64,000 bases of DNA from JACTOJ01 sp032335695. GTDB lineage: Bacteria; Bacillota; Clostridia; Clostridiales; Clostridiaceae. Both the position numbers and the translations under genes were made by a program. Positions 33,194 to 40,481 of this stretch are shown one piece after another. The notes beneath the pieces are model-generated. The model was not told where the DNA came from. It did not search any database and was given only the letters and a program-made list of their open reading frames with translations. The stretch covers positions 62,001 to 126,000 of the forward strand of contig NZ_JACTOJ010000007.1 in assembly GCF_032335695.1 (NCBI RefSeq). The letters run 5' to 3'. Positions within the stretch are counted from its first letter, which is position 1. The number at the start of each line of letters is the position of its first letter.

Positions 33194-34249
33194 TTAATTA
33201 TATATATCTGTGATACATAATTCCTTATTTGCTCTAAAATCGATAAATTCATCATCAATCCTTACTATAGGATATAATATATCTTTAGGAGGTATGTACA
33301 CTATTTCTCCTTCTTTTTCATTATTAAGCTTAACTTTCATTCCAATGTAATAAACAGATACCTTTTCCATAAAAGTATGCATTATTTTTATATCAAACAG
33401 CTTTAATCCCTCTGAAGAAAACATTTTAAAGGCACTGAACGGAGTAGTTTTCCTCTTATATACACGATTACTTGTCATAGCATCAAATACATCTGCTATA
33501 GCAATAATCTTGGCAAAAGTAGGAATTTCTTCAGCTACCTTTCCAAAAGGATATCCAGATCCATCTGTTCTCTCATGATGCATCAATATTGACTGCTTCA
33601 CATTTCTGCATATCTCATCACAATCATTAATAATATCATATCCAAAAATAGTATGTTTTTTCATCTCGTCAAATTCGCTGCTAGATAATCTTCCAGGTTT
33701 GTTTAAAATTTCGTTAGGAACTTTCATCTTTCCTATATCATGGAGCAATGCAGCTTTTATGATTTCCAAAATTTCATCCATGCTCATATTCATCCATTTT
33801 GCTGTAAGCATGCAATAAAAAGCCACATTTAAGCTGTGAGAGTAAGTGTATTCATCCGTTTCTCTAAGTGAAGTAAGGCATTGAACTATATAAGTGCTAT
33901 TTTTCAAATTTTCAGATATAGATTCAGCTAATTTTCCAATTGTATCATAATCCACTTCATTTTTCGTAACCAAATCTTTAAAAATATCCCTTATAGCATT
34001 TATATACAATTTATATTGTTGTGTCAAACTAGATAATATAATACTTGAATCCTCTAAATTAAGATCTTCCTGCAAATTATATGTACATATTTTGTAAATT
34101 CCATTATCCCTAAGTTTATCAATAATGTAATTATTTAGTAAAGTATCTTTTCCTAAAAGCTTTACTCCATTAATTAAAATATCTTCCGCTATAATGTCTC
34201 CTGCTTTACAGCTAATAACTGGTTTACTTTGCTTTAGAGCTTCAATCAT
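33194..34249 (-). CDS. HD-GYP domain protein (probable cyclic-di-GMP phosphodiesterase)
   Basis: The 351-residue protein has a DUF3391-like or similar N-terminal region (1-130). An HD-GYP domain follows, with the HD pair in ALLHDIGKMKVP, HTIFGYDI and the GYP signature HHERTDGSGYPF, then IIAIADVFDAMTSNRVYK. All metal ligands appear present. Such enzymes linearise c-di-GMP and affect motility and biofilm. A C-terminal extension of about 70 residues ends in a PilZ-unrelated beta-rich tail. GAGAGGTG precedes ATG 34249. Confidence 0.87.
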   Translation of the reverse strand: MIEALKQSKPVISCKAGDIIAEDILINGVKLLGKDTLLNNYIIDKLRDNGIYKICTYNLQEDLNLEDSSIILSSLTQQYKLYINAIRDIFKDLVTKNEVDYDTIGKLAESISENLKNSTYIVQCLTSLRETDEYTYSHSLNVAFYCMLTAKWMNMSMDEILEIIKAALLHDIGKMKVPNEILNKPGRLSSSEFDEMKKHTIFGYDIINDCDEICRNVKQSILMHHERTDGSGYPFGKVAEEIPTFAKIIAIADVFDAMTSNRVYKRKTTPFSAFKMFSSEGLKLFDIKIMHTFMEKVSVYYIGMKVKLNNEKEGEIVYIPPKDILYPIVRIDDEFIDFRANKELCITDIYN

Positions 34250-34466
34250 ATGCTACACCTCTCCAAATTCAACAAATAATATCAAATTTAAATTGTTTTT
34301 ATAATTATATATATTTTTATATTTAAAATGATATCATATATATTGGAAATATACTACCCATTTTTTAACTCATACAAAGAAAAATACATAAAATTGTAAT
34401 ATTATGTATTTTATATACTTACGCTTATATGACAACGTTGTCAATGTTTTAATATTAGCCTATACT

Positions 34467-34510
34467 TAAAAAAACTGGATTTCTACAATTTAAGAAACCC
34501 AGTTTTTTTA
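34467..34510. terminator. Intrinsic terminator of htpG
   Basis: AAAACTGG pairs with CCAGTTTT, extended by TTTC/GAAA inside, with A and T runs on both sides. It can end the htpG transcript on the minus strand. Confidence 0.75.
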
Positions 34511-34544
34511 ACTCAAGTAATATATTTATTTGTAATTATTTTAG

Positions 34545-34587
34545 AATCTGTTTTAAATCAGTGCTGATTCCCTCTTAAAACATAGCT
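34545..34587. repeat. Short copy of the palindromic repeat at the htpG stop codon
   Basis: CTGTTTTAAATCAGTGCTGA (left arm) joins directly to TCTTAAAACATAGC (right tip). Its right end at 34587 touches the htpG stop codon (34588-34590). Confidence 0.65.
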
Positions 34588-36462
34588 TTATTTTATTAAG
34601 CTGCATACATCATTAGCAAATTGTACAGGGTCTTCTATAGTTAATCCCTCAATTAGTAATGCCTGATTGTATAATAAATTAGAAAGGAGCTTCAATCTAT
34701 CCTTATCCTCAGCATAAGCCTGTTTAATAGAATTAAACACTTCATGACTTGTATTTATTTCAAGTATCTTATCTGCCTTGACATTATTATTATCGGGCAT
34801 CATATTTAAAACTTTTTCCATTTCTACTGAAACTTCACCCTCATTAGATATACATACAGGATGGCTCTTTAATCTCTTAGAGGCTCTAACGTCTTTAACC
34901 TTGCCAGCTAAAGCTTCTTTCATGAAAGCAAATACGTCCTTATTTTCCTCTGTTTCCTTTTGACTTTCTTTTTCATCAGCCTCAAAGCCTAAATCTCCGC
35001 TGGACACGGACTTAAATTCTTTTTCCTTATATTTCATAAGCATTCTTATAGCAAATTCGTCTACATCATCTGTGAAATATAATATTTCAAAACCTTTATC
35101 CTTAACTACTTCAGTCTGAGGAAGTCTATCTATTCTTTCTACGCTTTCGCCAGAAGCATAATATATATATTTTTGATCTTCCTTCATGCGTGAAACATAC
35201 TCATCAAGGCTTACCAATTTCTTTTCTGTAGAAGAATAGAACATTATAAGATCCTGTAAATCTTCTTTGTTCATTCCGAAGTCAGAATACACACCATATT
35301 TTAATTGTCTTCCAAAGCTCTTATAGAATTCTTCATATTTATCTCTTTCATCCTTAAGCATGGATAAAAGCTCGCTCTTTATCTTATCTTTTATTCTCTT
35401 AGCAATAAATTTAAGCTGTCTGTCCTGCTGAAGCATTTCTCTTGAAATATTTAAGGAAAGATCTGCAGAATCGACCAAACCTTGCACGAAGCTGAAATAA
35501 TCTGGAAGTAAATCTGCACACTTCTCCATTATTAATACTCCGTTAGAATAAAGCTCTAAGCCCTTTTGAAATTCTTTTGTGTAAAAATCATAAGCAGGCT
35601 TAGCTGGTATGAATAATATAGTGTTGTAGCTTGCTAAACCTTCCACGCTGGCATGTATGGTCTTAAGAGGTTTATCGAAACCAAAATGTTTATCCATGTA
35701 GAATCTATCGTAATCTTCCTGAGTAAGCTCATTTTTGTTCTTTCTCCAGATTGGCACCATGCTGTTTAAGGTTTCATCCTCAAAATAATCCTCGTATTCC
35801 TTATCGCTGCCTTCTTTTAATTTACTCTTTTTTACTAACATCTTAATAGGATATTTTATAAAATCCGAATATTTTTTAATTAAGCTTCTAAGTTTGTATT
35901 CTTCCAAATAATCGCTATACTTCTCGTCCTCTGTATCAGCCTTCAGCTTTAGGATTATCTCAGTTCCTATTTCCTGTTTATCTAATTCCTCTATTTCATA
36001 ACCTTCAGCGCCCTTAGATTGCCACTTGTAGCCTTGTGCTGAATCTATAGAACGGCTCTTTACGACAATTTCATCTGACACCATAAAGGCTGAGTAGAAG
36101 CCTACTCCGAATTGACCTATTATATCTACTCCTTCTTTTGCTTCACTTTCATTTTTAAAAGCAAAAGATCCGCTTTTAGCTATGGTTCCCAAGTTATTTT
36201 CTAATTCTTCCTTGGTCATTCCTATGCCTGTATCTGTAATAGTTACGGTTCTATCCTCTTGGTTTGCTGTTATTCTTATGTAAAAATCGTCCTTATTAAA
36301 GCTTACATTCTCATCAACTAGTGAGCGATAATAGCTCTTATCAATAGCATCACTGGCATTTGATATAAGCTCTCTCAAAAATATTTCCTTGTTAGTGTAG
36401 ATTGAATTAATCATTAAATCTAAAAGTCTCTTTGATTCTGCTTGGAACTCCTTTAAAGCCAT
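34588..36462 (-). CDS. htpG: Molecular chaperone HtpG (Hsp90)
   Basis: The 624-residue protein is an intact bacterial Hsp90. The N-terminal ATPase domain shows RELISNASDAIDK, DTGIGMTKEEL and GQFGVGFYSAF. The middle domain contains ISREMLQQDRQLKFI and the C-terminal dimerisation domain ends LIEGLTIEDP. It acts as an ATP-driven cytoplasmic folding machine. The start ATG 36462 follows AAAGGAC; a longer frame to 36495 is rejected. It is preceded by a CIRCE element and a sigma-A promoter, indicating HrcA control, with a terminator-like hairpin in the leader. Confidence 0.96.
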   Translation of the reverse strand: MALKEFQAESKRLLDLMINSIYTNKEIFLRELISNASDAIDKSYYRSLVDENVSFNKDDFYIRITANQEDRTVTITDTGIGMTKEELENNLGTIAKSGSFAFKNESEAKEGVDIIGQFGVGFYSAFMVSDEIVVKSRSIDSAQGYKWQSKGAEGYEIEELDKQEIGTEIILKLKADTEDEKYSDYLEEYKLRSLIKKYSDFIKYPIKMLVKKSKLKEGSDKEYEDYFEDETLNSMVPIWRKNKNELTQEDYDRFYMDKHFGFDKPLKTIHASVEGLASYNTILFIPAKPAYDFYTKEFQKGLELYSNGVLIMEKCADLLPDYFSFVQGLVDSADLSLNISREMLQQDRQLKFIAKRIKDKIKSELLSMLKDERDKYEEFYKSFGRQLKYGVYSDFGMNKEDLQDLIMFYSSTEKKLVSLDEYVSRMKEDQKYIYYASGESVERIDRLPQTEVVKDKGFEILYFTDDVDEFAIRMLMKYKEKEFKSVSSGDLGFEADEKESQKETEENKDVFAFMKEALAGKVKDVRASKRLKSHPVCISNEGEVSVEMEKVLNMMPDNNNVKADKILEINTSHEVFNSIKQAYAEDKDRLKLLSNLLYNQALLIEGLTIEDPVQFANDVCSLIK

Positions 36463-36500
36463 TTTACCATGTCCTTTCTTATTAAATATTTTCAAAATAA

Positions 36501-36530
36501 AACCACGCCCAGAATTGTAATGGCGTGGTT
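36501..36530 (-). promoter_or_regulatory. Terminator-like hairpin in the htpG leader
   Basis: AACCACGCC (36501-36509) pairs with GGCGTGGTT (36522-36530). On the minus strand it is followed by TTATTTTG, so it resembles an attenuator between promoter and start codon. Confidence 0.5.
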
Positions 36531-36608
36531 ATTGTACTTAAATAAGCCGCTGCTACTACTTTTCTGTTCAATTAAATAGCATTATAGCAAGCATTAAGAT
36601 TCTTGTTA

Positions 36609-36635
36609 TTAGCACTCTTAACTATTGAGTGCTAA
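36609..36635. promoter_or_regulatory. CIRCE element (HrcA operator)
   Basis: TTAGCACTC-N9-GAGTGCTAA is an exact match to the CIRCE consensus. It lies four bases downstream of the -10 box of the htpG promoter. Confidence 0.93.
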
Positions 36636-36639
36636 CTTT

Positions 36640-36667
36640 ATTTTATCAATTATTTTTTCTTTGTCAA
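36640..36667 (-). promoter_or_regulatory. Sigma-A promoter of htpG
   Basis: On the minus strand TTGACA (36667-36662) is followed after about 16 bases by TAAAAT, close to the consensus. The CIRCE element begins at the likely transcription start. Confidence 0.8.
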
Positions 36668-36711
36668 TATGTATTTTTAACAATTTAAGGTTTCCACACC
36701 AAAGTACAACT

Positions 36712-37386
36712 TTAGATGCTTCCTCCATGAAAAAAACATTCATACACCTTTATATCTGCATAATAAATTTCCTCATAGCCTTGAAACCATTCCATATCTC
36801 CAGTAACAATGCAGTGATATTTATAATCTCCATTTTCGTATATAGCCGGCCCCCTATAAGGTCTTTCTTTACTCGAAAGCTTTAAGGCTTCTTTTAGGAA
36901 CTTTCCAGAAAACCCTTCTGCTACTATTCTTCCTACATAATTCATTGCCCATATTGGGTCACCCTCCTTCCAAACTGCCTCTTCTCCAGCAAACTTTTCT
37001 CCTCCTAGATAAGTATCTATATATTTAAACCTTCCCTCAGAATATTGAAAATCCTTAGATTTAGGCCTTGAACTTTCAGCTTCGTTCATTTCTCCTGCAT
37101 AAGTGGCCTTCTTAGCTCTACACAAAAATTCCAGCATGGCATCATCTATTTTATTAATTGATTCTGCTTTATTTTCTTCACATTTCTTTTGAAAATCCTT
37201 TAACAAATTATCTATAGTTATATTAAAAAGCTTGCTGATGGAAATAATTTTATCTATTTCAGGATAGGACTGTCCGCTTTCCCACTTTGCCACAGCCTGC
37301 CTGGATACTCCTAATTTTTCTGCTAAATCCTCCTGTGAAAATCCTTTATCTTTTCGTAGCTTCTGTAATTTTTCCTGAAAACTCAT
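36712..37386 (-). CDS. XRE-family regulator with DUF5680 domain
   Basis: The 224-residue protein has an N-terminal Cro/C1-type HTH (residues 5-60: LRKDKGFSQEDLAEKLGVSR, AVAKWESGQSYP). A C-terminal DUF5680 domain (about 78-224) contains FLCRAKKATYAGEMNE, FKYIDTYLGG and PYRGPAIYENGDYKYHC. The C-terminal domain resembles a small-molecule-binding fold of unknown ligand. GAGGTG precedes ATG 37386. It is just upstream of the htpG promoter on the same strand, but likely independent. Confidence 0.82.
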   Translation of the reverse strand: MSFQEKLQKLRKDKGFSQEDLAEKLGVSRQAVAKWESGQSYPEIDKIISISKLFNITIDNLLKDFQKKCEENKAESINKIDDAMLEFLCRAKKATYAGEMNEAESSRPKSKDFQYSEGRFKYIDTYLGGEKFAGEEAVWKEGDPIWAMNYVGRIVAEGFSGKFLKEALKLSSKERPYRGPAIYENGDYKYHCIVTGDMEWFQGYEEIYYADIKVYECFFHGGSI

Positions 37387-37735
37387 TTAAATCACCTCTG
37401 CTTAAAGTATACCAATATATATTTGCTGTTTCTATAAAGCAAAATTTGCAAATTTGACAACCTAGAGTTGCAATAAAAAACTGCTACAGAACTACTCCAA
37501 AAACATTGAAGCTGTAGCGAAATTACGTCAATTATAAGCATATCTGTAGATAAAACGGTAGAAAAAGGAAACTAGCTATCTTGATATCGCGATAGCTAGT
37601 TATATAGATAAGTAAAAATAAAGGTAAAAAAAATCGACTCACAAAGAGACGATTTCCTCAATAACTATTAATTTTTACCTCTTGCTTCTTAATTGGATAG
37701 AATAAATAATCTCTTTGCGACAGCTCCTTGCAACG
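37387..37735. other. Gene-free gap with several palindromes
   Basis: No gene is seen. AACTAGCTATC (37569-37579) and GATAGCTAGTT (37590-37600) form a perfect 11-bp hairpin. A second nested palindrome at about 37631-37680 pairs AGGTAAAAA with TTTTTACCT, with an inner AATCG/CGATT. It resembles the second repeat family at 29730-29855. One of these probably ends the minus-strand dehydrogenase transcript. Confidence 0.5.
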
Positions 37736-38809
37736 CTATAAAGTATATTCCTCCAATTTTAAAATTGAAGCTTCTATCATTTCATAAGTAATTTTATAAG
37801 GCACATGAACTATATCTCCAGTTTCAAGGGCTTTATTAATTACTATAGGCAATTCATCCTCATTTACCTCTAAATCTGATAGCTTAGTAGGAAGTCCAAC
37901 TCTTTTGCTAAACTCATATACTTTTTTTAATTCATCAAACTGTTTATCACACAGAAGCATAACTAAAACTCCATAAGAAACAACTTCTCCATGCAAATGA
38001 TTTTTTTCAATCTGCTTTAACTGAGTCATACCATAGTATATCGAATGTGCTAAGCAGCTGTTGTAATCATTTATAACAAGATTTGATACAAGTCCTGTAC
38101 TTATTATGATGTCTAGCGCTACCTGCTCTAACTCATAGCTGGCAACCTTATTTTCACAATCCTTCAGAGCTTGTTCACCATTTTTCAATAAAGGTTCGGT
38201 GCATATTCTGCTTATTTGAACTCCAAGAGCATTAAAATGCTCAAGCTCATCATTTCTAGAAGAAAAGGTACATTCATATTGTTTGCTTAAGGCATCCCCA
38301 ATGCCAGCCCACAAAAATACCTTAGGTGCTTCTGCAATTATTTCAGTACATATGAAAGCATGATTAGCAGGTTTCTTTGGAAAATATAATTCCTTGAATA
38401 CTCCTTCGCTGTCATACATAACACACACTGATGTACAGGCAGCACAATTAGATGCTATGGTAGGAAAGGTAAATATAGGCTTACCCAATTGATCAGCTAG
38501 TACCTTACAGGTATCTAATGCTCTTCCTCCGCCTACAGCAAAAATCATGTCTGCTTCAAGTACTACAGAATTGTTTTTTAGAAGTTCCACATTTTCATAG
38601 GAAGAATCTCCTCCATACCATAAGCTGTCGATTATCTCTAATGAAGTACCTAAAATTGATTCCTGAAGCTTCAGCTTTGCCTTTTCTAAAGCTGTTTTTC
38701 CTCCTATGACAACTATCTTTTTTCCAAAGTTAACACAAATTTTTTTGACTTCATCATAAGCATCTGTACCGACTGTATAACTTGGCAAAAAAACACTATA
38801 ATTCCCCAT
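37736..38809 (-). CDS. GldA-like iron/zinc-containing alcohol dehydrogenase family protein
   Basis: The 357-residue protein belongs to the glycerol dehydrogenase/Gro1P dehydrogenase-like branch. The NAD loop is IFAVGGGRALDTCK and the metal ligands sit in AGIGDALSKQYE (Asp), NSCLAHSIYYGM (His) and HLHGEVVSYGV (His). A FPTIASNCAACTSVCVMYD loop near residue 115 is typical of this branch. It probably oxidises a polyol or reduces a carbonyl, but the substrate is unknown. GAGGGG precedes ATG 38809; the frame from 38842 has no site. Confidence 0.78.
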   Translation of the reverse strand: MGNYSVFLPSYTVGTDAYDEVKKICVNFGKKIVVIGGKTALEKAKLKLQESILGTSLEIIDSLWYGGDSSYENVELLKNNSVVLEADMIFAVGGGRALDTCKVLADQLGKPIFTFPTIASNCAACTSVCVMYDSEGVFKELYFPKKPANHAFICTEIIAEAPKVFLWAGIGDALSKQYECTFSSRNDELEHFNALGVQISRICTEPLLKNGEQALKDCENKVASYELEQVALDIIISTGLVSNLVINDYNSCLAHSIYYGMTQLKQIEKNHLHGEVVSYGVLVMLLCDKQFDELKKVYEFSKRVGLPTKLSDLEVNEDELPIVINKALETGDIVHVPYKITYEMIEASILKLEEYTL

Positions 38810-38884
38810 ATTAGCCCCTCTTTCGTTACTTAATATTACCATTCTAACATAATTGCGAATTTAATACCAATATTATCACAAAAA

Positions 38885-38927
38885 TAAAAAATGCATATAA
38901 AATTCAAAGAATTTATACGCATTTTTT
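38885..38927 (-). terminator. Intrinsic terminator of tlp
   Basis: AAAAATGC/GCATTTTT and the inner TATAAA/TTTATA regions form an imperfect long stem. On the minus strand it ends in T runs, downstream of tlp and its repeat copy. Confidence 0.6.
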
Positions 38928-38933
38928 AATAAA

Positions 38934-39014
38934 GCTATATTTTAAAGTGATGTTGATATAGATTTATAATCGTTAAGAACCTGTAAGGATAATATCAACA
39001 TTTTAAAACATATC
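38934..39014. repeat. Short (about 80 bp) copy of the palindromic repeat
   Basis: It starts GCTATATTTTAAAGTGATG and TTGATATAGATTTATAATCG, and ends GATAATATCAACATTTTAAA then ACATATCC. The outer arms are kept and the structured core of the 9800-10036 copy is missing. It ends 20 bases from the tlp stop. Confidence 0.7.
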
Positions 39015-39034
39015 CTCTCCAGCTAAGCGGAGCT

Positions 39035-39265
39035 TTAACATTTATATCCTCTTTTTTTAGCTATTGCTTCATCTTTTATTTCTACTCGCATTCCATCCAA
39101 AGCTTCTTGTCTTCTATCATTTTTTTCTTCTAAATCCTGTCTTGTTTTAGCATCATCTGTTTTTTCTATCATTTCATCTGTTAAATGAATATTTTCTATA
39201 GTATTACTTATGTTTCTTTGAATTCTATCCACATTGTCCCGTCTATCATCTGGTTTGCTTTTCAT
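39035..39265 (-). CDS. tlp: Small acid-soluble spore protein Tlp
   Basis: The 76-residue, highly charged protein matches the Tlp spore protein family: KPDDRRDNVDRIQRNISNTI at the N-terminus, EEKNDRRQEALDGMRVEIKD in the second half and a basic tail. Tlp is made in the forespore and stored in the spore core. Its biochemical role is unclear. A GCATA-N18-CATAATA promoter upstream supports sigma-G control. GAAGGAGATG precedes ATG 39265. Confidence 0.9.
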   Translation of the reverse strand: MKSKPDDRRDNVDRIQRNISNTIENIHLTDEMIEKTDDAKTRQDLEEKNDRRQEALDGMRVEIKDEAIAKKRGYKC

Positions 39266-39316
39266 GAATCCACATCTCCTTCGTAAAAATTATTAAAGGT
39301 GTCTTCCTTTATTTCT

Positions 39317-39346
39317 TATTATGTTCAACAGTTTTTCTGATTATGC
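39317..39346 (-). promoter_or_regulatory. Sigma-G-type promoter of tlp
   Basis: On the minus strand GCATA (39346-39342) and CATAATA (39323-39317) are separated by 18 bases. This fits the forespore sigma-G consensus and lies 51 bases upstream of the tlp start. Confidence 0.75.
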
Positions 39347-39445
39347 TTTTCTGTTTTTTCATAAATCAAATTTTTTTAAGCATATTGATAAATAATAATT
39401 ATTATTATATAATAATTATAGTAATATTTTAAGGCGGTGATTTAT

Positions 39446-39904
39446 ATGGAAATTAAAGAAGGCATAAAGGCTCCTAATTTCACACTAATAGGATCTGATA
39501 AAAAAGAGCATTCCCTAGAAGATTATGCAGGTAAAAAGGTTGTATTATATTTTTATCCAAAGGATAATACTCCAGGCTGTACAAAGGAAGCGCAATGCTT
39601 TATAGACAATTTTGATGATTTTAACGATTTAAATGCTGTTATTCTAGGTGTTAGCCGTGACAGCCTAAACTCTCACGATAAATTTATTGATAAATTAAAT
39701 ATACCTTTTGTTCTTCTTTCAGATGAAAAGGAGGAAGTATGTAATCTCTATGAGGTATTAAAAGAAAAAAATATGTATGGGAAAAAAAGTATAGGAATAG
39801 AAAGAAGTACCTTTCTAATAGATGAAACTGGCATAGTATTTAAAATATACAGAAAAGTTAAAGTAGATGGTCATATAGATGATATCCTAAGCAGGCTAAA
39901 GTAA
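39446..39904 (+). CDS. Peroxiredoxin, BCP/AhpC-TSA family
   Basis: The 152-residue protein is a thioredoxin-fold peroxiredoxin with FYPKDNTPGCTKEAQCF (peroxidatic Cys in PGCT) and IERSTFLIDETGIVFKIY. It reduces peroxides using a thiol donor. BCP proteins usually place the resolving Cys five residues after the peroxidatic one; here the second Cys is six residues on. The start ATG 39446 follows AAGGCGGTG; an upstream ATG at 39437 is less well placed. It is followed by a terminator. Confidence 0.86.
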   Translation: MEIKEGIKAPNFTLIGSDKKEHSLEDYAGKKVVLYFYPKDNTPGCTKEAQCFIDNFDDFNDLNAVILGVSRDSLNSHDKFIDKLNIPFVLLSDEKEEVCNLYEVLKEKNMYGKKSIGIERSTFLIDETGIVFKIYRKVKVDGHIDDILSRLK

Positions 39905-39923
39905 TTCTTTGAAATCTACATAT

Positions 39924-39962
39924 AAAAAACAGAACTATTTTTTATGATAGTTCTGTTTTTTC
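39924..39962 (+). terminator. Intrinsic terminator
   Basis: AAAACAGAACTAT pairs with ATAGTTCTGTTTT around a T-rich loop, followed by a T run. Confidence 0.85.
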
Positions 39963-40113
39963 ATCTTCTCCGCTATTAAATCTAAATAGGATTTTTGCTA
40001 ATTTTATACTTTTTTGCAATCGCATTTACTTATAAAATAAGTAAATGTTATATTAAGAAGTATTATTTTAAAATAATTTCAAATTTTAGTTACTTGTGAG
40101 GAGTGAAAATTAT

Positions 40114-40284
40114 ATGTTCGGATTCATCTTGATAGTTCTATATTTAGTGGTGCTGTTTTCTAGCATTAGGATATGTATAAAGCTAAAGCATACTAACTCA
40201 TCTAATAGACTGTTAATAGTATTTCTACTAGCAATTATTAATATATTTATGCTTTTTACAGTAATATTCTGCAATTTATTATAA
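40114..40284 (+). CDS. Small two-helix membrane protein of unknown function
   Basis: The 56-residue protein starts at ATG 40114, spaced correctly after GAGGAG at 40098-40103. Two hydrophobic helices (about residues 2-22 and 35-55) flank a short basic, Ser/Asn-rich loop. Nothing in it identifies a function. Confidence 0.5.
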   Translation: MFGFILIVLYLVVLFSSIRICIKLKHTNSSNRLLIVFLLAIINIFMLFTVIFCNLL

Positions 40285-40391
40285 TTTAAGTGCTTATGAT
40301 AATTCATTATAAACTATTATTTATTTTAGCATACATACATTCAATTAAATTAGTTAATTCTAATTTAAATGGAAATACTACTAAAAATGTT

Positions 40392-40473
40392 GGCTATATT
40401 TTAAAAAAATGTTGATAAAGACTTTGATTGCTCTGAAACTCCAAAGATAATATCAACATTTTAAAACAGATCC
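40392..40473. repeat. Short (about 80 bp) copy of the palindromic repeat upstream of the YyaL-like gene
   Basis: It starts GGCTATATTTTAAAAAAATG, continues TTGATAAAGACTTTGATTGC, and ends GATAATATCAACATTTTAAA then ACAGATCC. It ends nine bases before the first possible start codon of the YyaL-like gene, so it occupies that gene's promoter/leader region. Confidence 0.75.
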
Positions 40474-40481
40474 AAAATATT

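Larger units (their letters stand above)
34250..34587. other. Gene-free gap between htpG and the HD-GYP gene
   Basis: The gap holds the leader of the HD-GYP gene (about 34250-34460, very AT-rich, no clear promoter chosen), a terminator at 34467-34510 and a repeat copy at 34545-34587. I see no small gene or RNA element. Confidence 0.5.

Noticed and set aside
37569..37690. CRISPR-like repeats in the palindromic gap
   Set aside because: There is no repeated unit with regular spacers; the signal comes from two separate hairpins.
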